Shown: piece after piece, positions 55,540 through 63,142 of the stretch
How positions within the stretch are numbered: position 1 is the first letter of the stretch
How the letters are laid out: each line of letters starts with the position of its first letter
Source of the DNA: Novilysobacter antarcticus
Lineage (GTDB): Bacteria > Pseudomonadota > Gammaproteobacteria > Xanthomonadales > Xanthomonadaceae
Assembly: GCF_019802285.1 (NCBI RefSeq)
Contig: NZ_JAIEUJ010000002.1
Span: 372,001-436,000, forward strand
Length of the DNA stretch: 64,000 bases
Reading direction: 5' to 3'
Program-made: the position numbers and the translations under genes
The notes under the pieces: model-generated
The model's database searches: none
What the model was told of the DNA's origin: nothing
Seen by the model: the letters and a program-made list of their open reading frames with translations, nothing else

Positions 55540-56102
55540 GCGCGGCCGGAGTAGCCGGCAAGGTGGGCGAAATCCACGCCGATGCGACCGGCCGCGGCCT
55601 CCCAGCGCGCTTCCAGCGGCACCTCGAACAGCAGTTCCGCGTCGGCGGGGGCGGTAAGCCAGTCGTTGTTGGTCAACTCCTGCTCCAGCTGGCCGGCACC
55701 CCAGCCCGCGCAGCCCAGCGCCACGACGGCGTTGGCCGGTCCCTCACCGCTGGCCATCGCTTCCAGGATGTCGCGCGAGGTGGTGAGCGAGAGCCCATCC
55801 GCGATGGGCAGGGTCGAGTCCCAGCGGCTGCCACCGTCGTGCAGGACGAAGCCACGCTCGGGATGGACCGGACCGCCGGCGAGAACCACCCGCGAACGCA
55901 GTTCATCGCTGCCGCCGCTGATGCTCATCTGGCCGAGCACTTCGCCCAGCGTGTACTCCGAGGCTCGGTTCATCACGATGCCCATGGCGCCGTCCTCGTC
56001 GTGCTGGCAGATCAGCGCGACCGAACGTGCGAACGCGCCCTCCTCCAGCGCCGGCAGGGCGATCAGCAATTGATTGGCAAGGGGTGTGGGGCCAGAATCC
56101 AT
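55536..56102 (-). CDS. yqgE: YqgE family protein (DUF179)
   Basis: The 188-residue protein matches the YqgE/AlgH family: [53 protein letters not shown] and [16 protein letters not shown]. Its biochemical function is not settled; it is commonly linked with yqgF, as here. It is first in the yqgE-ruvX-pyrB operon, joined by ATGA overlaps. Its start codon is only 2 bp from the tag start codon. Confidence 0.92.
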   Translation of the reverse strand: MDSGPTPLANQLLIALPALEEGAFARSVALICQHDEDGAMGIVMNRASEYTLGEVLGQMSISGGSDELRSRVVLAGGPVHPERGFVLHDGGSRWDSTLPIADGLSLTTSRDILEAMASGEGPANAVVALGCAGWGAGQLEQELTNNDWLTAPADAELLFEVPLEARWEAAAGRIGVDFAHLAGYSGRA

Positions 56103-56114
56103 CCATGCATTCTA
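56093..56114. promoter_or_regulatory. Interlocked -10-like elements of divergent yqgE and tag
   Basis: For yqgE the minus strand reads TAGAAT (56109-56114) then 6 bases then ATG. For tag the plus strand reads CAGAAT (56093-56098) then 6 bases then ATG. Each hexamer lies within the other gene's first codons. Both messages would lack a leader. Confidence 0.5.
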
Positions 56115-56758
56115 GCCCGCAGCCCGTGCCTGCCGCGCCACCAAGCTACTGCGACAGCGCACCGGGTCATCCGTTGCACGGCCCTTACCACGACGATGAA
56201 TACGGCTTCCTCCAGCGCGACGAGGCCGTCCTGTTCGAACGCCTGGTCCTGGAAATCAACCAGGCCGGCCTCAGCTGGCTGACCATCCTGGGCAAGCGCG
56301 AGGCGTTCCAGCGCGCCTACGGGGGATTCGATGTCGATCGCGTCGCGGCGTATGGCGATGCTGATCGCGAGCGCCTGCTGGGCGATGCGAGGATCATCCG
56401 CAACAAACTGAAGATCAACGCAGCGATCCACAACGCGCAGGTGATCCAGCGCCTGCGCGCGAGCCACGGCGGTTTCAGCCACTGGCTGGATGCGCACCTG
56501 ACCGACGCCGACGACCGCCGCGACAAGGCCGGGTGGGTACAGCTGTTCAGGCAGACCTTCCGCTTCACGGGCCCGGAGATAACCGGCGAGTTCCTGATGA
56601 GCCTGGGATACCTGCCGGGCGCGCATCGCAGCGATTGCCCGGTCCACGCGCGCACGCTGGCGGCCGGCGCCCCGTGGGCCCGGGAACTGCCATCCACATC
56701 CCGTTGCAACTCGACTTCACCGACAATCGGCTGTCCCTCAGCAACACCTGCAACCTGA
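56105..56758 (+). CDS. tag: DNA-3-methyladenine glycosylase I, with unusual C-terminal tail
   Basis: Tag excises 3-methyladenine from DNA. The 217-residue protein shows [20 protein letters not shown], the helix-hairpin-helix enzyme core [60 protein letters not shown] and the zinc ligands in SDCPVHAR. The family normally ends soon after this point. Here about 20 extra residues ([17 protein letters not shown] and on) are read from DNA that, in another frame, looks like a META-domain remnant. The normal stop may have been lost. It is divergent from yqgE. Confidence 0.88.
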   Translation: MHSSPQPVPAAPPSYCDSAPGHPLHGPYHDDEYGFLQRDEAVLFERLVLEINQAGLSWLTILGKREAFQRAYGGFDVDRVAAYGDADRERLLGDARIIRNKLKINAAIHNAQVIQRLRASHGGFSHWLDAHLTDADDRRDKAGWVQLFRQTFRFTGPEITGEFLMSLGYLPGAHRSDCPVHARTLAAGAPWARELPSTSRCNSTSPTIGCPSATPAT

Positions 56759-56808
56759 TCAACGGCGGCTACCGGCTGGACGATGGAACGCTGAATCTCG
56801 AGCCGTGC
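56692..56808 (+). pseudogene. Remnant of a META-domain (HslJ-like) gene
   Basis: In a frame different from tag the DNA reads [20 protein letters not shown] followed by [18 protein letters not shown]. The pattern of a strand, N-x-C-N, GGY and L-x-L-x-P resembles part of a META domain of HslJ-like lipoproteins. No start codon, signal peptide or remaining domain is present, and pilU begins (3' end) 42 bp later. It looks like a gene scar fused to the 3' end of tag. This rests on pattern recognition only. Confidence 0.45.
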
Positions 56809-56850
56809 TCTCCAGACCCGGTGCGCCGAGCCCGCACCGGGTGGCTTCTG

Positions 56851-58005
56851 CTAGTCGCGCATCTCGGCGACTTCCACCCCGTCCATGCCCGCGGCCAGGG
56901 TCTGCGCATTCCCGCCCTGGGCGAGCTTGATGCGCAGGCGCACCTCGTTCTGCGAGTCGGCGAAGCGCAAGGCGTCCTCGTAGGTGATCTCGCCCGCCTG
57001 GAACAGCTCGAATAAGGCCTGATCGAAGGTCTTCATGCCCAGCTGGGTGGATTCCTTCATCACTTCCTTGAGCTTGTGGATCTCGCCGTCGCGGATGTAG
57101 TCCTGGACCAGCGGCGTCCCCAGCAGGATTTCCATCGCGACCCGACGCGACTTGCCGTCCGGGGTCGGGATCAGCTGCTGCGCGATCACACCCTTAAGGT
57201 TCAGCGACAGGTCCATCAGCAGCTGGTTGCGCCGGTCCTCGGGAAAGAAGTTGATCATCCGATCCATCGCCTGGTTGGCGTTGTTGGCGTGCAGGGTGCA
57301 CAGCACCAGATGGCCGGTTTCGGCGAAGGCGATCGCGTGGTCCATGCCCTCCCGGGTACGCACCTCGCCAATCATGATCACGTCGGGCGCCTGGCGCAGC
57401 GTGTTCTTGAGCGCATTTTCCCAGCTGTCGGTGTCGATGCCGACCTCGCGCTGGGTGATGATGCAGCCCTCGTGCTTGTGCACGAACTCGATCGGGTCCT
57501 CGATGGTGATGATGTGGCCGGTCGAGTTCTGGTTGCGGTAGCCGATCATCGCCGCCAGCGAGGTGGACTTGCCGGTACCGGTGGCGCCGACGAACAGGAT
57601 GATCCCGCGCTTGGTCATCGCCAGCGTCTTGAGCACCGGCGGCAGGTTCAGCTCGTCGATGGTCGGGATCCTGGTCTCGATCCGGCGCAACACCATGCCG
57701 ACCTGGTTGCGCTGGTAGAAGCAGCTGACGCGGAAGCGGCCGACATTGGCCAGCCCGATCGCGAAGTTCGCCTCATGGGTCTTCTCGAACTCCTCGCGCT
57801 GCGAGGGGTTCATTACGTTGAGCACCAGGTCGCGGCTTTGCTGCGGTGTCAGCGGGTTCTTGGTGATCGGCTGCAGGACGCCGTTGATCTTCATCGACGG
57901 CGGCATGCCGGCGGTGATGAACAGATCGGAGGCCTTCTGGTGCGCCATCAGCTTGAGGAACGACGTGAAGTCGATGGTCTCGTTCGTGCTCTGGGTCGTG
58001 TTCAT
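56851..58005 (-). CDS. pilU: Type IV pilus retraction ATPase PilU
   Basis: PilU is a PilT-dependent accessory retraction motor. The 384-residue protein shows KASDLFITAGMPPSMKINGV, Walker A FVGATGTGKSTSLAAMIGYR, the Asp box ITIEDPIEFVHKHEGCIITQ, Walker B region DVIMIGEVRTREGMDHAIAF and the His box LCTLHANNANQAMDRMINFF. Its C-terminal extension of about 40 residues past the PilT length is a PilU trait. ATG 58005 has GGGGGA upstream. It is 58 bp after pilT. Confidence 0.94.
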   Translation of the reverse strand: MNTTQSTNETIDFTSFLKLMAHQKASDLFITAGMPPSMKINGVLQPITKNPLTPQQSRDLVLNVMNPSQREEFEKTHEANFAIGLANVGRFRVSCFYQRNQVGMVLRRIETRIPTIDELNLPPVLKTLAMTKRGIILFVGATGTGKSTSLAAMIGYRNQNSTGHIITIEDPIEFVHKHEGCIITQREVGIDTDSWENALKNTLRQAPDVIMIGEVRTREGMDHAIAFAETGHLVLCTLHANNANQAMDRMINFFPEDRRNQLLMDLSLNLKGVIAQQLIPTPDGKSRRVAMEILLGTPLVQDYIRDGEIHKLKEVMKESTQLGMKTFDQALFELFQAGEITYEDALRFADSQNEVRLRIKLAQGGNAQTLAAGMDGVEVAEMRD

Positions 58006-58063
58006 TGCGATATCCCCCGTCCGCAGGCACCCGGCCTGGCGGCGCATTCAGTGGATCGGCCGG

Positions 58064-59101
58064 TCAATCGAACAACCGCTTGTCTTTGGCGTATTCGCGC
58101 GCCTGCGGACGCAGGATCAGCCCGCGTTTCACCAGGTCCTGGAGGTGCTGGTCCAAGGTCATCATTCCGGCGTTCTGGCCGGTCTGGATCGCCGAATACA
58201 TCTGCGCGACCTTGTCCTCGCGGATCAGGTTCCGGATCGCCGGCGTGCCGACCATGATTTCCCATGCCGCGGTCCGGCCGCCGCCGACCTTCTTCAGCAG
58301 CGCCTGGCTGATCACCGCGCGCAGTGATTCGGACAGCATCGAGCGCACCATCGGCTTCTCGCCCGCCGGGAACACGTCGATGATGCGGTCGATCGTCTTG
58401 GCCGCCGAGCTGGTATGCACTGTGGCGAAGACCAGATGCCCGGTTTCCGCCGCGGTCAGCGCCAGCCGGATGGTTTCCAGGTCGCGCAACTCGCCGACCA
58501 GAATGTAGTCGGGATCCTCACGCAAGGCCGAGCGCAGGGCCTCGTTGAATCCGTGCGTGTCGCGGTGCACTTCGCGCTGGTTGATCAGGCACTTCTGCGA
58601 GGTGTGCACAAACTCGATCGGGTCCTCGACCGACAGGATATGGCCGTACTCGGTCTTGTTGATGTGGTCGATCATCGCCGCCAGGGTGGTCGACTTGCCC
58701 GAGCCGGTCGGGCCGGTCACCAGGATCAGGCCCTGCGGCTGGTCGATCAGGTCCTTGAAGATCCGGGGTGTCGCCAGGTCCTCCAAGGTCAGCACCTCGG
58801 AGGGAATGGTGCGGAAGACCGCGCCGGCGCCACGGTTCTGGTTGAAAGCGTTGACGCGGAAACGGGCCAGCCCCGGAATCTCGAACGAGAAATCGGTCTC
58901 GAGGAATTCCTCGAAGTCGCGGCGCTGCTTGTCCGACATGATGTCGTACACCAGCGCGTGGACCGTCTTGTGGTCCAGCGCCGGGATGTTGATCCGGCGG
59001 ACATCGCCATCAACGCGGATCATCGGCGGCATGCCGGCCGACAGATGCAGATCGGATGCTTTGTTCTTGACTGAAAACGCCAGCAGCTCGGCGATATCCA
59101 T
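58064..59101 (-). CDS. pilT: Type IV pilus retraction ATPase PilT
   Basis: PilT depolymerises type IV pili and powers twitching. The 345-residue protein begins MDIAELLAFSVKNKASDLHL. It has Walker A VTGPTGSGKSTTLAAMIDHI, Asp box VEDPIEFVHTSQKCLINQRE, Walker B LVGELRDLETIRLALTAAET, His box VFATVHTSSAAKTIDRIIDV, and the PilT-specific AIRNLIRE in GTPAIRNLIREDK. AGGGGA precedes ATG 59101. It is first in the pilT-pilU operon. Confidence 0.96.
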   Translation of the reverse strand: MDIAELLAFSVKNKASDLHLSAGMPPMIRVDGDVRRINIPALDHKTVHALVYDIMSDKQRRDFEEFLETDFSFEIPGLARFRVNAFNQNRGAGAVFRTIPSEVLTLEDLATPRIFKDLIDQPQGLILVTGPTGSGKSTTLAAMIDHINKTEYGHILSVEDPIEFVHTSQKCLINQREVHRDTHGFNEALRSALREDPDYILVGELRDLETIRLALTAAETGHLVFATVHTSSAAKTIDRIIDVFPAGEKPMVRSMLSESLRAVISQALLKKVGGGRTAAWEIMVGTPAIRNLIREDKVAQMYSAIQTGQNAGMMTLDQHLQDLVKRGLILRPQAREYAKDKRLFD

Positions 59102-59402
59102 GCATGTTCCCCTGAACCGTGGATTTCGGAAATCCGCGCCCCGCTCCGCCCGCAGCCGCCGACGGCGCGCAGGCAAATGGTGATACGGATGGCCCCAGCC
59201 CGGAGTATAGCCCCCGACAGGTGCCGTCAATCCAGTACCCGATCACAGCCTTCGTCGCCCGCTGCGGGGCCGCCGGCCCGCCTCGCTCAACGCGCTTCCA
59301 ACCATGCTCCTGGTGCGCGGGAGGCACGCGATGGCCCACCCTCTTACACTGGTCGATCCCGATGCCCTGGCAGGCAATCACCGCAAACCACAGGCAGGTT
59401 CC
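59102..59402. other. 301-bp divergent intergenic region between pilT and proC
   Basis: No gene is visible. On the minus strand TTGACG (59225-59230) and TATACT (59204-59209), 15 bases apart, make a good pilT promoter with a leader of about 100 bases. On the plus strand TACACT (59345-59350) could be the proC -10. In Pseudomonas aeruginosa yggS lies at this place; I find no trace of it here. Confidence 0.55.
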
Positions 59403-60254
59403 ATGAGCGACACAACCCCCTCGACCTCCCCATCCGCCCCGGTCGTCGCCTTTATCGGTGGCGGCAACATGGCCCGCAGCCTGATCGGCGGCATGATCGC
59501 GCGCGGCGCCGACCCGACCCGCGTCCGCGTGGCCGATCCAGTGGCCGCCGTGCGCGAGGCTCTGTTCGCCGACTTCGGCGTGCAGGTGTTTGCCAGCGCG
59601 AGCGAGGCCGTTGATCAGGCCAGCGTGTGGGTGCTGGCGGTGAAGCCGCAGGTGATGCGCACCGTATGCGCCGAGGTGGTGGATATCGCCCGCACGGCCC
59701 GGCCACTGGCGATCTCCATCGCCGCCGGCCTGTCCAGCGACCAGCTGTCGACTTGGCTGGGCGGTGATGCGGCAGTGATCCGGGCGATGCCCAACACACC
59801 GTCGCTGATCGGCGCCGGCATGACCGGCCTGTTCGCCAACGCGCAGGTGGACCCGACCCAGCGCGGGCAGGCCGAGCGCCTGCTGGACGCGGTTGGCCCG
59901 ACCGTCTGGATCGACGATGAAGCGCAAATGGACGCGGTGACGGCGGTGTCGGGCAGTGGCCCGGCGTACGTGTTCCTGTTCTCGGAGGCCCTGCAGGCGG
60001 CGGGCATACATCAGGGTCTGTCGCCGGAAACCGCGCGCCTGCTCGCCAACCAGACATTGCTGGGCGCCGCACGGATGCTGACCGAGCGCGACGAGGCGGC
60101 CGAGGACTTGCGTCGCAACGTGACATCGCCCGGCGGGACGACGCACGCGGCGGTGGAGACGTTCGAGAACGGCGGCCTGCGTCAGCTGGTCGATCGCGCC
60201 GTGGCCGCCGCGGCCGCACGCGGCCGCGAACTGTCCGCCGCCAACGATGACTGA
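59403..60254 (+). CDS. proC: Pyrroline-5-carboxylate reductase
   Basis: ProC reduces pyrroline-5-carboxylate to proline with NAD(P)H. The 283-residue protein shows the dinucleotide motif VAFIGGGNMARSLIGGMIAR, VLAVKPQVM, IRAMPNTPSLIGAGMTGLFA, the signature AVSGSGPAYVFLFSEALQAA and TSPGGTTHAAVETFENGGLR. ATG 59403 with a Thr/Ser/Pro-rich first 15 residues is used. The DUF4426 gene follows, with an ATG overlapping the stop or a TTG start 43 bp on. Confidence 0.95.
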   Translation: MSDTTPSTSPSAPVVAFIGGGNMARSLIGGMIARGADPTRVRVADPVAAVREALFADFGVQVFASASEAVDQASVWVLAVKPQVMRTVCAEVVDIARTARPLAISIAAGLSSDQLSTWLGGDAAVIRAMPNTPSLIGAGMTGLFANAQVDPTQRGQAERLLDAVGPTVWIDDEAQMDAVTAVSGSGPAYVFLFSEALQAAGIHQGLSPETARLLANQTLLGAARMLTERDEAAEDLRRNVTSPGGTTHAAVETFENGGLRQLVDRAVAAAAARGRELSAANDD

Positions 60255-60297
60255 CCGCGTGCCGCGGCCCCGACACCCGACTTCCAGGAGCACGACA

Positions 60298-60774
60298 TTG
60301 CGAACCCCCTTTTTTTCCATGGTGCTCGGCATGGGCCTGCTGTCCGCGTGCAGCGGTGAACCGGCCGCCCCGGTCCCGGCCGCGACGATGGCCGAATCGC
60401 AGGACACGATTGTCACTATCGGTGACGTCACCGCGCGGGCAACGGTGATGCCCACGGCGACGCTTGGCAGCCTGGTTGCCGAGAAGTACGGCATCCGGCG
60501 CGCCGATGACCAGGTGATGCTGCTGGTGGGCCTGCGGCGCGGCGAGGGGAGCGCGGAAGTCTCGGTCCCGGCGCGCATCGTGGCGACCGCGAGCGACCTG
60601 CGCGGCGGACGGCGACCCATCGAGTTGCGCGAGCTGAGCAGCGGCGACCTGATGGACTACGTCGGCACCCTGCAGGTGAGCCTGCCGGACACGTTGAAGT
60701 TCGAGGTCGACATCACCCTGGAGGATGGCGCCCGCAAGACCATGCAGTTCACCCGCGACTTCCAGCCCCAGTGA
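60298..60774 (+). CDS. DUF4426 lipoprotein
   Basis: The 158-residue protein is exported and lipid-anchored: from TTG 60298 it reads (M)RTPFFSMVLGMGLLSACSGE, a compact lipoprotein signal. AGGAG lies 7 bases before this TTG. An ATG at 60247 overlapping proC would add 17 residues and is less likely. The body (TARATVMPTATLGSLVAEKY, LKFEVDITLEDGARKTMQFT) matches DUF4426, often found near proC. Its function is unknown. Confidence 0.75.
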   Translation: MRTPFFSMVLGMGLLSACSGEPAAPVPAATMAESQDTIVTIGDVTARATVMPTATLGSLVAEKYGIRRADDQVMLLVGLRRGEGSAEVSVPARIVATASDLRGGRRPIELRELSSGDLMDYVGTLQVSLPDTLKFEVDITLEDGARKTMQFTRDFQPQ

Positions 60775-61580
60775 GCTCGCTGGCCATGGGTCCGCAGCGC
60801 ATCGTCTGCATGACCGAGGAACCGACCGAGACGCTGTACCTGCTCGGCGAGCAACACAGGATAGTCGGCATCAGCGGGTTCACCGTGCGCCCGTCCCGCG
60901 CGCGCCGCGAGAAACCCAAGGTCAGCGCTTTCACCAGCGCCAGGATTGACCGGATCCTGGCCCTCAAGCCCGACATGGTGATTGGCTTCTCCGACATCCA
61001 GGCCGATATCGCGGCCGACCTGATCCGCGCCGGAGTGGAGGTCTGGATCAGCAATCACCGCGACGTGGCGGGGATCATCGACTACATCCGGCGCCTGGGT
61101 GCGCTGGTGGGCGCAGGCGATCGCGCGGCAGGGTTGGCAGCGACCTTGGAGACCCGTCTGGAGGAGATCCGCAGTCGCGCGGCAACGCTGTCACGCCGGC
61201 CGAGAGTCTATTTTGAGGAATGGGATGAGCCGCAGATCTCGGCGATCCAGTGGGTGTCCGAGCTGGTCGGTATTGCCGGTGGCGACGACATCTTTCCCGA
61301 GCGCGCGGCGATGTCGCTGGGCCGCGACCGTATCCTCGCCGACCCGCTGGAGGTGGTGCGTCGCCAGCCCGACATCATCATCGGCAGCTGGTGCGGGAAG
61401 AAATTCCGCCCCGCGCACGTCGTCGCGCGTCCGGGATGGGAGGAGGTGCCGGCGGTGCGCAACGGCGAGCTGCACGAGGTCAAATCGCCGTTGATCCTGC
61501 AGCCGGGCCCGGCCGCGCTCACCGATGGCATCGATGCGCTTGAGGCCATCATCCAGGGCTGGGCGCAGCGCCAGGCGTAA
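60771..61580 (+). CDS. BtuF-like periplasmic-binding fold protein lacking a signal peptide
   Basis: The 269-residue protein has the class III binding-protein fold: RIVCMTEEPTETLYLLGEQH, PDMVIGFSDIQADIAADLIR, YFEEWDEPQISAIQWVSELV and RQPDIIIGSWCGKKFRPAHV. This fits cobalamin/iron-chelate binding proteins such as BtuF. No signal peptide is visible from either GTG 60771 (GTGA overlap with the previous gene) or ATG 60786, and no ABC permease adjoins. A cytoplasmic cofactor-binding role or loss of export are both possible. Confidence 0.75.
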   Translation: MSSLAMGPQRIVCMTEEPTETLYLLGEQHRIVGISGFTVRPSRARREKPKVSAFTSARIDRILALKPDMVIGFSDIQADIAADLIRAGVEVWISNHRDVAGIIDYIRRLGALVGAGDRAAGLAATLETRLEEIRSRAATLSRRPRVYFEEWDEPQISAIQWVSELVGIAGGDDIFPERAAMSLGRDRILADPLEVVRRQPDIIIGSWCGKKFRPAHVVARPGWEEVPAVRNGELHEVKSPLILQPGPAALTDGIDALEAIIQGWAQRQA

Positions 61581-61608
61581 GCACCGCGGCCCATTCCCAG
61601 CACGCGGT

Positions 61609-62211
61609 CTAGGGGTAGAGCATGCGCTTGGTCCAGTTGCCGGCAGGGTCGCACTCGTAAAGGCAACGCTCGTGCAGGCGGAAGTTGCCGCCGTACCAGA
61701 ACTCGATCGACATTGGCCGTACCCGAAGACCGGTCCACCGCGGCGGGCGCGGGACATCGCGCCCGGCAAATTCCAGCTCGACCTGCGCCACGCGTTCGTG
61801 GAACGTCGCCGGCTCATCCAGGGTCTCCGATTGCAGCGACGCCCAGGCGCCGATCTGGCTGCCGCGCGGGCGCGAGGCGAAGTACGCATCGGCTTCCTCG
61901 TCGGCAACGATCGACACCCCGCCTTCGACGCGCACCTGCACCCCGTTCTTGACCCGCGGCCAATGGAACAGCAGCGCGGCGCACGGGTTGTCCTGCAACT
62001 CCCTGCCCTTGCGCCCATCAAGGTGGGTGTAGAACACAAACCCACGTTCGTCATGCTGCTTGAGCAGCACCATGCGGGTGGAGGGGCGGGCGCCTAGGGT
62101 GGCGGTCGCCACGCTCATCGCGGTGGGATCGGGTTCGCCGGCCTGCCGCGCCTGTTCGAACAGCGCGGCAAAGGTGGCGTTGGCTTCGGACAACAGGTCG
62201 ATGGTAGTCAT
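61609..62211 (-). CDS. pdxH: Pyridoxine/pyridoxamine 5'-phosphate oxidase
   Basis: PdxH oxidises PNP or PMP to pyridoxal phosphate using FMN. The 200-residue protein shows [73 protein letters not shown] and a typical end, [10 protein letters not shown] followed by [11 protein letters not shown] 62211 is chosen; CACAAT sits 6 bases before it on the minus strand, and no Shine-Dalgarno is seen. It converges with the BtuF-like gene. Confidence 0.95.
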   Translation of the reverse strand: MTTIDLLSEANATFAALFEQARQAGEPDPTAMSVATATLGARPSTRMVLLKQHDERGFVFYTHLDGRKGRELQDNPCAALLFHWPRVKNGVQVRVEGGVSIVADEEADAYFASRPRGSQIGAWASLQSETLDEPATFHERVAQVELEFAGRDVPRPPRWTGLRVRPMSIEFWYGGNFRLHERCLYECDPAGNWTKRMLYP

Positions 62212-62263
62212 GCGCCTATTGTGGGCCGGATGCGGCGCTAACCGCACCCGTCCGTGACGCAGG

Positions 62264-62467
62264 CTACTGGACGATGAAGTTGACCTTCATGTTGACCCGC
62301 CATTCGTTGATGTTGCCTGCGTCGTCGGTCACCACCTTGATTTCGTTGACCCAGGCGCCCTTGATGTTCTTGACCGACTCGGCGGCTTTCTTCAGACCAC
62401 GCTGGACCGCGTCTTCCATGCTCTTGTCCGAGGCGGCGTTGAGTTCGATGACTTTTGCGACTGACAT
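62264..62467 (-). CDS. Dodecin-family flavin-binding protein
   Basis: The 67-residue protein reads [20 protein letters not shown], then [20 protein letters not shown] and a C-terminal strand ending NMKVNFIVQ. This is the dodecin beta-alpha-beta-beta layout. The Trp in NINEWRVNM is the usual flavin-stacking residue. Dodecins form 12-subunit shells that store riboflavin or FMN in the cytoplasm. AAGGAG 8 bases upstream is a near-perfect Shine-Dalgarno. It lies 52 bp before pdxH, itself an FMN enzyme, on the same strand. Confidence 0.9.
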   Translation of the reverse strand: MSVAKVIELNAASDKSMEDAVQRGLKKAAESVKNIKGAWVNEIKVVTDDAGNINEWRVNMKVNFIVQ

Positions 62468-62577
62468 GGTTGATTCTCCTTTGCACCGGTTTGGCGTTAT
62501 GCGACCGGAAGCTCCAACCCTAGCCAGCGCCCTGTGAAAGACGCGCAACAGGCCAAGACCGCCGGCCATTGGCGTCC

Positions 62578-62583
62578 TACAAT
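62578..62583 (+). promoter_or_regulatory. Candidate -10 element of aroK-aroB
   Basis: TACAAT ends 7 bases before the aroK ATG at 62591. No Shine-Dalgarno is present, which suggests a leaderless aroKB message. Confidence 0.45.
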
Positions 62584-62590
62584 CGGCGTC

Positions 62591-63142
62591 ATGACCGAGC
62601 CAGCCCGCGAACCCACCAACATCATCCTCGTCGGCCCCATGGCCGCCGGAAAGTCGCGGATCGGACGCGAGCTGGCCGAGCGCTGCGGCCTGCGCCTGGT
62701 GGATGCGGATGCGGAAATCGAGCGCGAGGCCGGCGCCAGCATCGCACTCATTTTCGAACGCGAAGGCGAGGCGGGGTTCCGCAAGCGGGAGCGCGCGATG
62801 CTGGCCGGCCTGCTGACACAGGACGGCATGGTGCTTGCCACCGGCGGCGGCGCCGTGCTCGATGCCGGCACCCGCGCACTGCTCTCCGATCGCGGTTTCG
62901 TGGTCCATCTGCACGCCAGTCCGGCGACCCAGCTCGCACGCGCGGCGGGGGATACCGGGCGCCCGCTGCTGCAACACCCCGATCCCGCAACGGTCCTGCA
63001 AACACTGGCGATCCAGCGTGATCCGCTGTACGCAGCCGTCTCCGCCATGCGCATCGATACCGATGGCCTTGCGCCGTCGCAGGTCTGCTCGCGGATCGTG
63101 GCGGGACTGCCGACCTGCCTGGGCATCGGAGCCGACGCATGA
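62591..63142 (+). CDS. aroK: Shikimate kinase
   Basis: AroK phosphorylates shikimate in aromatic amino-acid synthesis. The 183-residue protein has the P-loop [20 protein letters not shown] (AAGKS where GAGKS or GSGKT is usual). It also shows [20 protein letters not shown] with the shikimate-binding Asp, [13 protein letters not shown] with the conserved Arg, and [21 protein letters not shown] 62591 is used because upstream residues do not fit. Its stop overlaps the aroB ATG (ATGA). Confidence 0.94.
   Translation: MTEPAREPTNIILVGPMAAGKSRIGRELAERCGLRLVDADAEIEREAGASIALIFEREGEAGFRKRERAMLAGLLTQDGMVLATGGGAVLDAGTRALLSDRGFVVHLHASPATQLARAAGDTGRPLLQHPDPATVLQTLAIQRDPLYAAVSAMRIDTDGLAPSQVCSRIVAGLPTCLGIGADA

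Noticed and set aside
59119-59406. An open frame between pilT and proC as a decayed yggS
   Set aside because: The translated residues show no YggS pattern in any frame.
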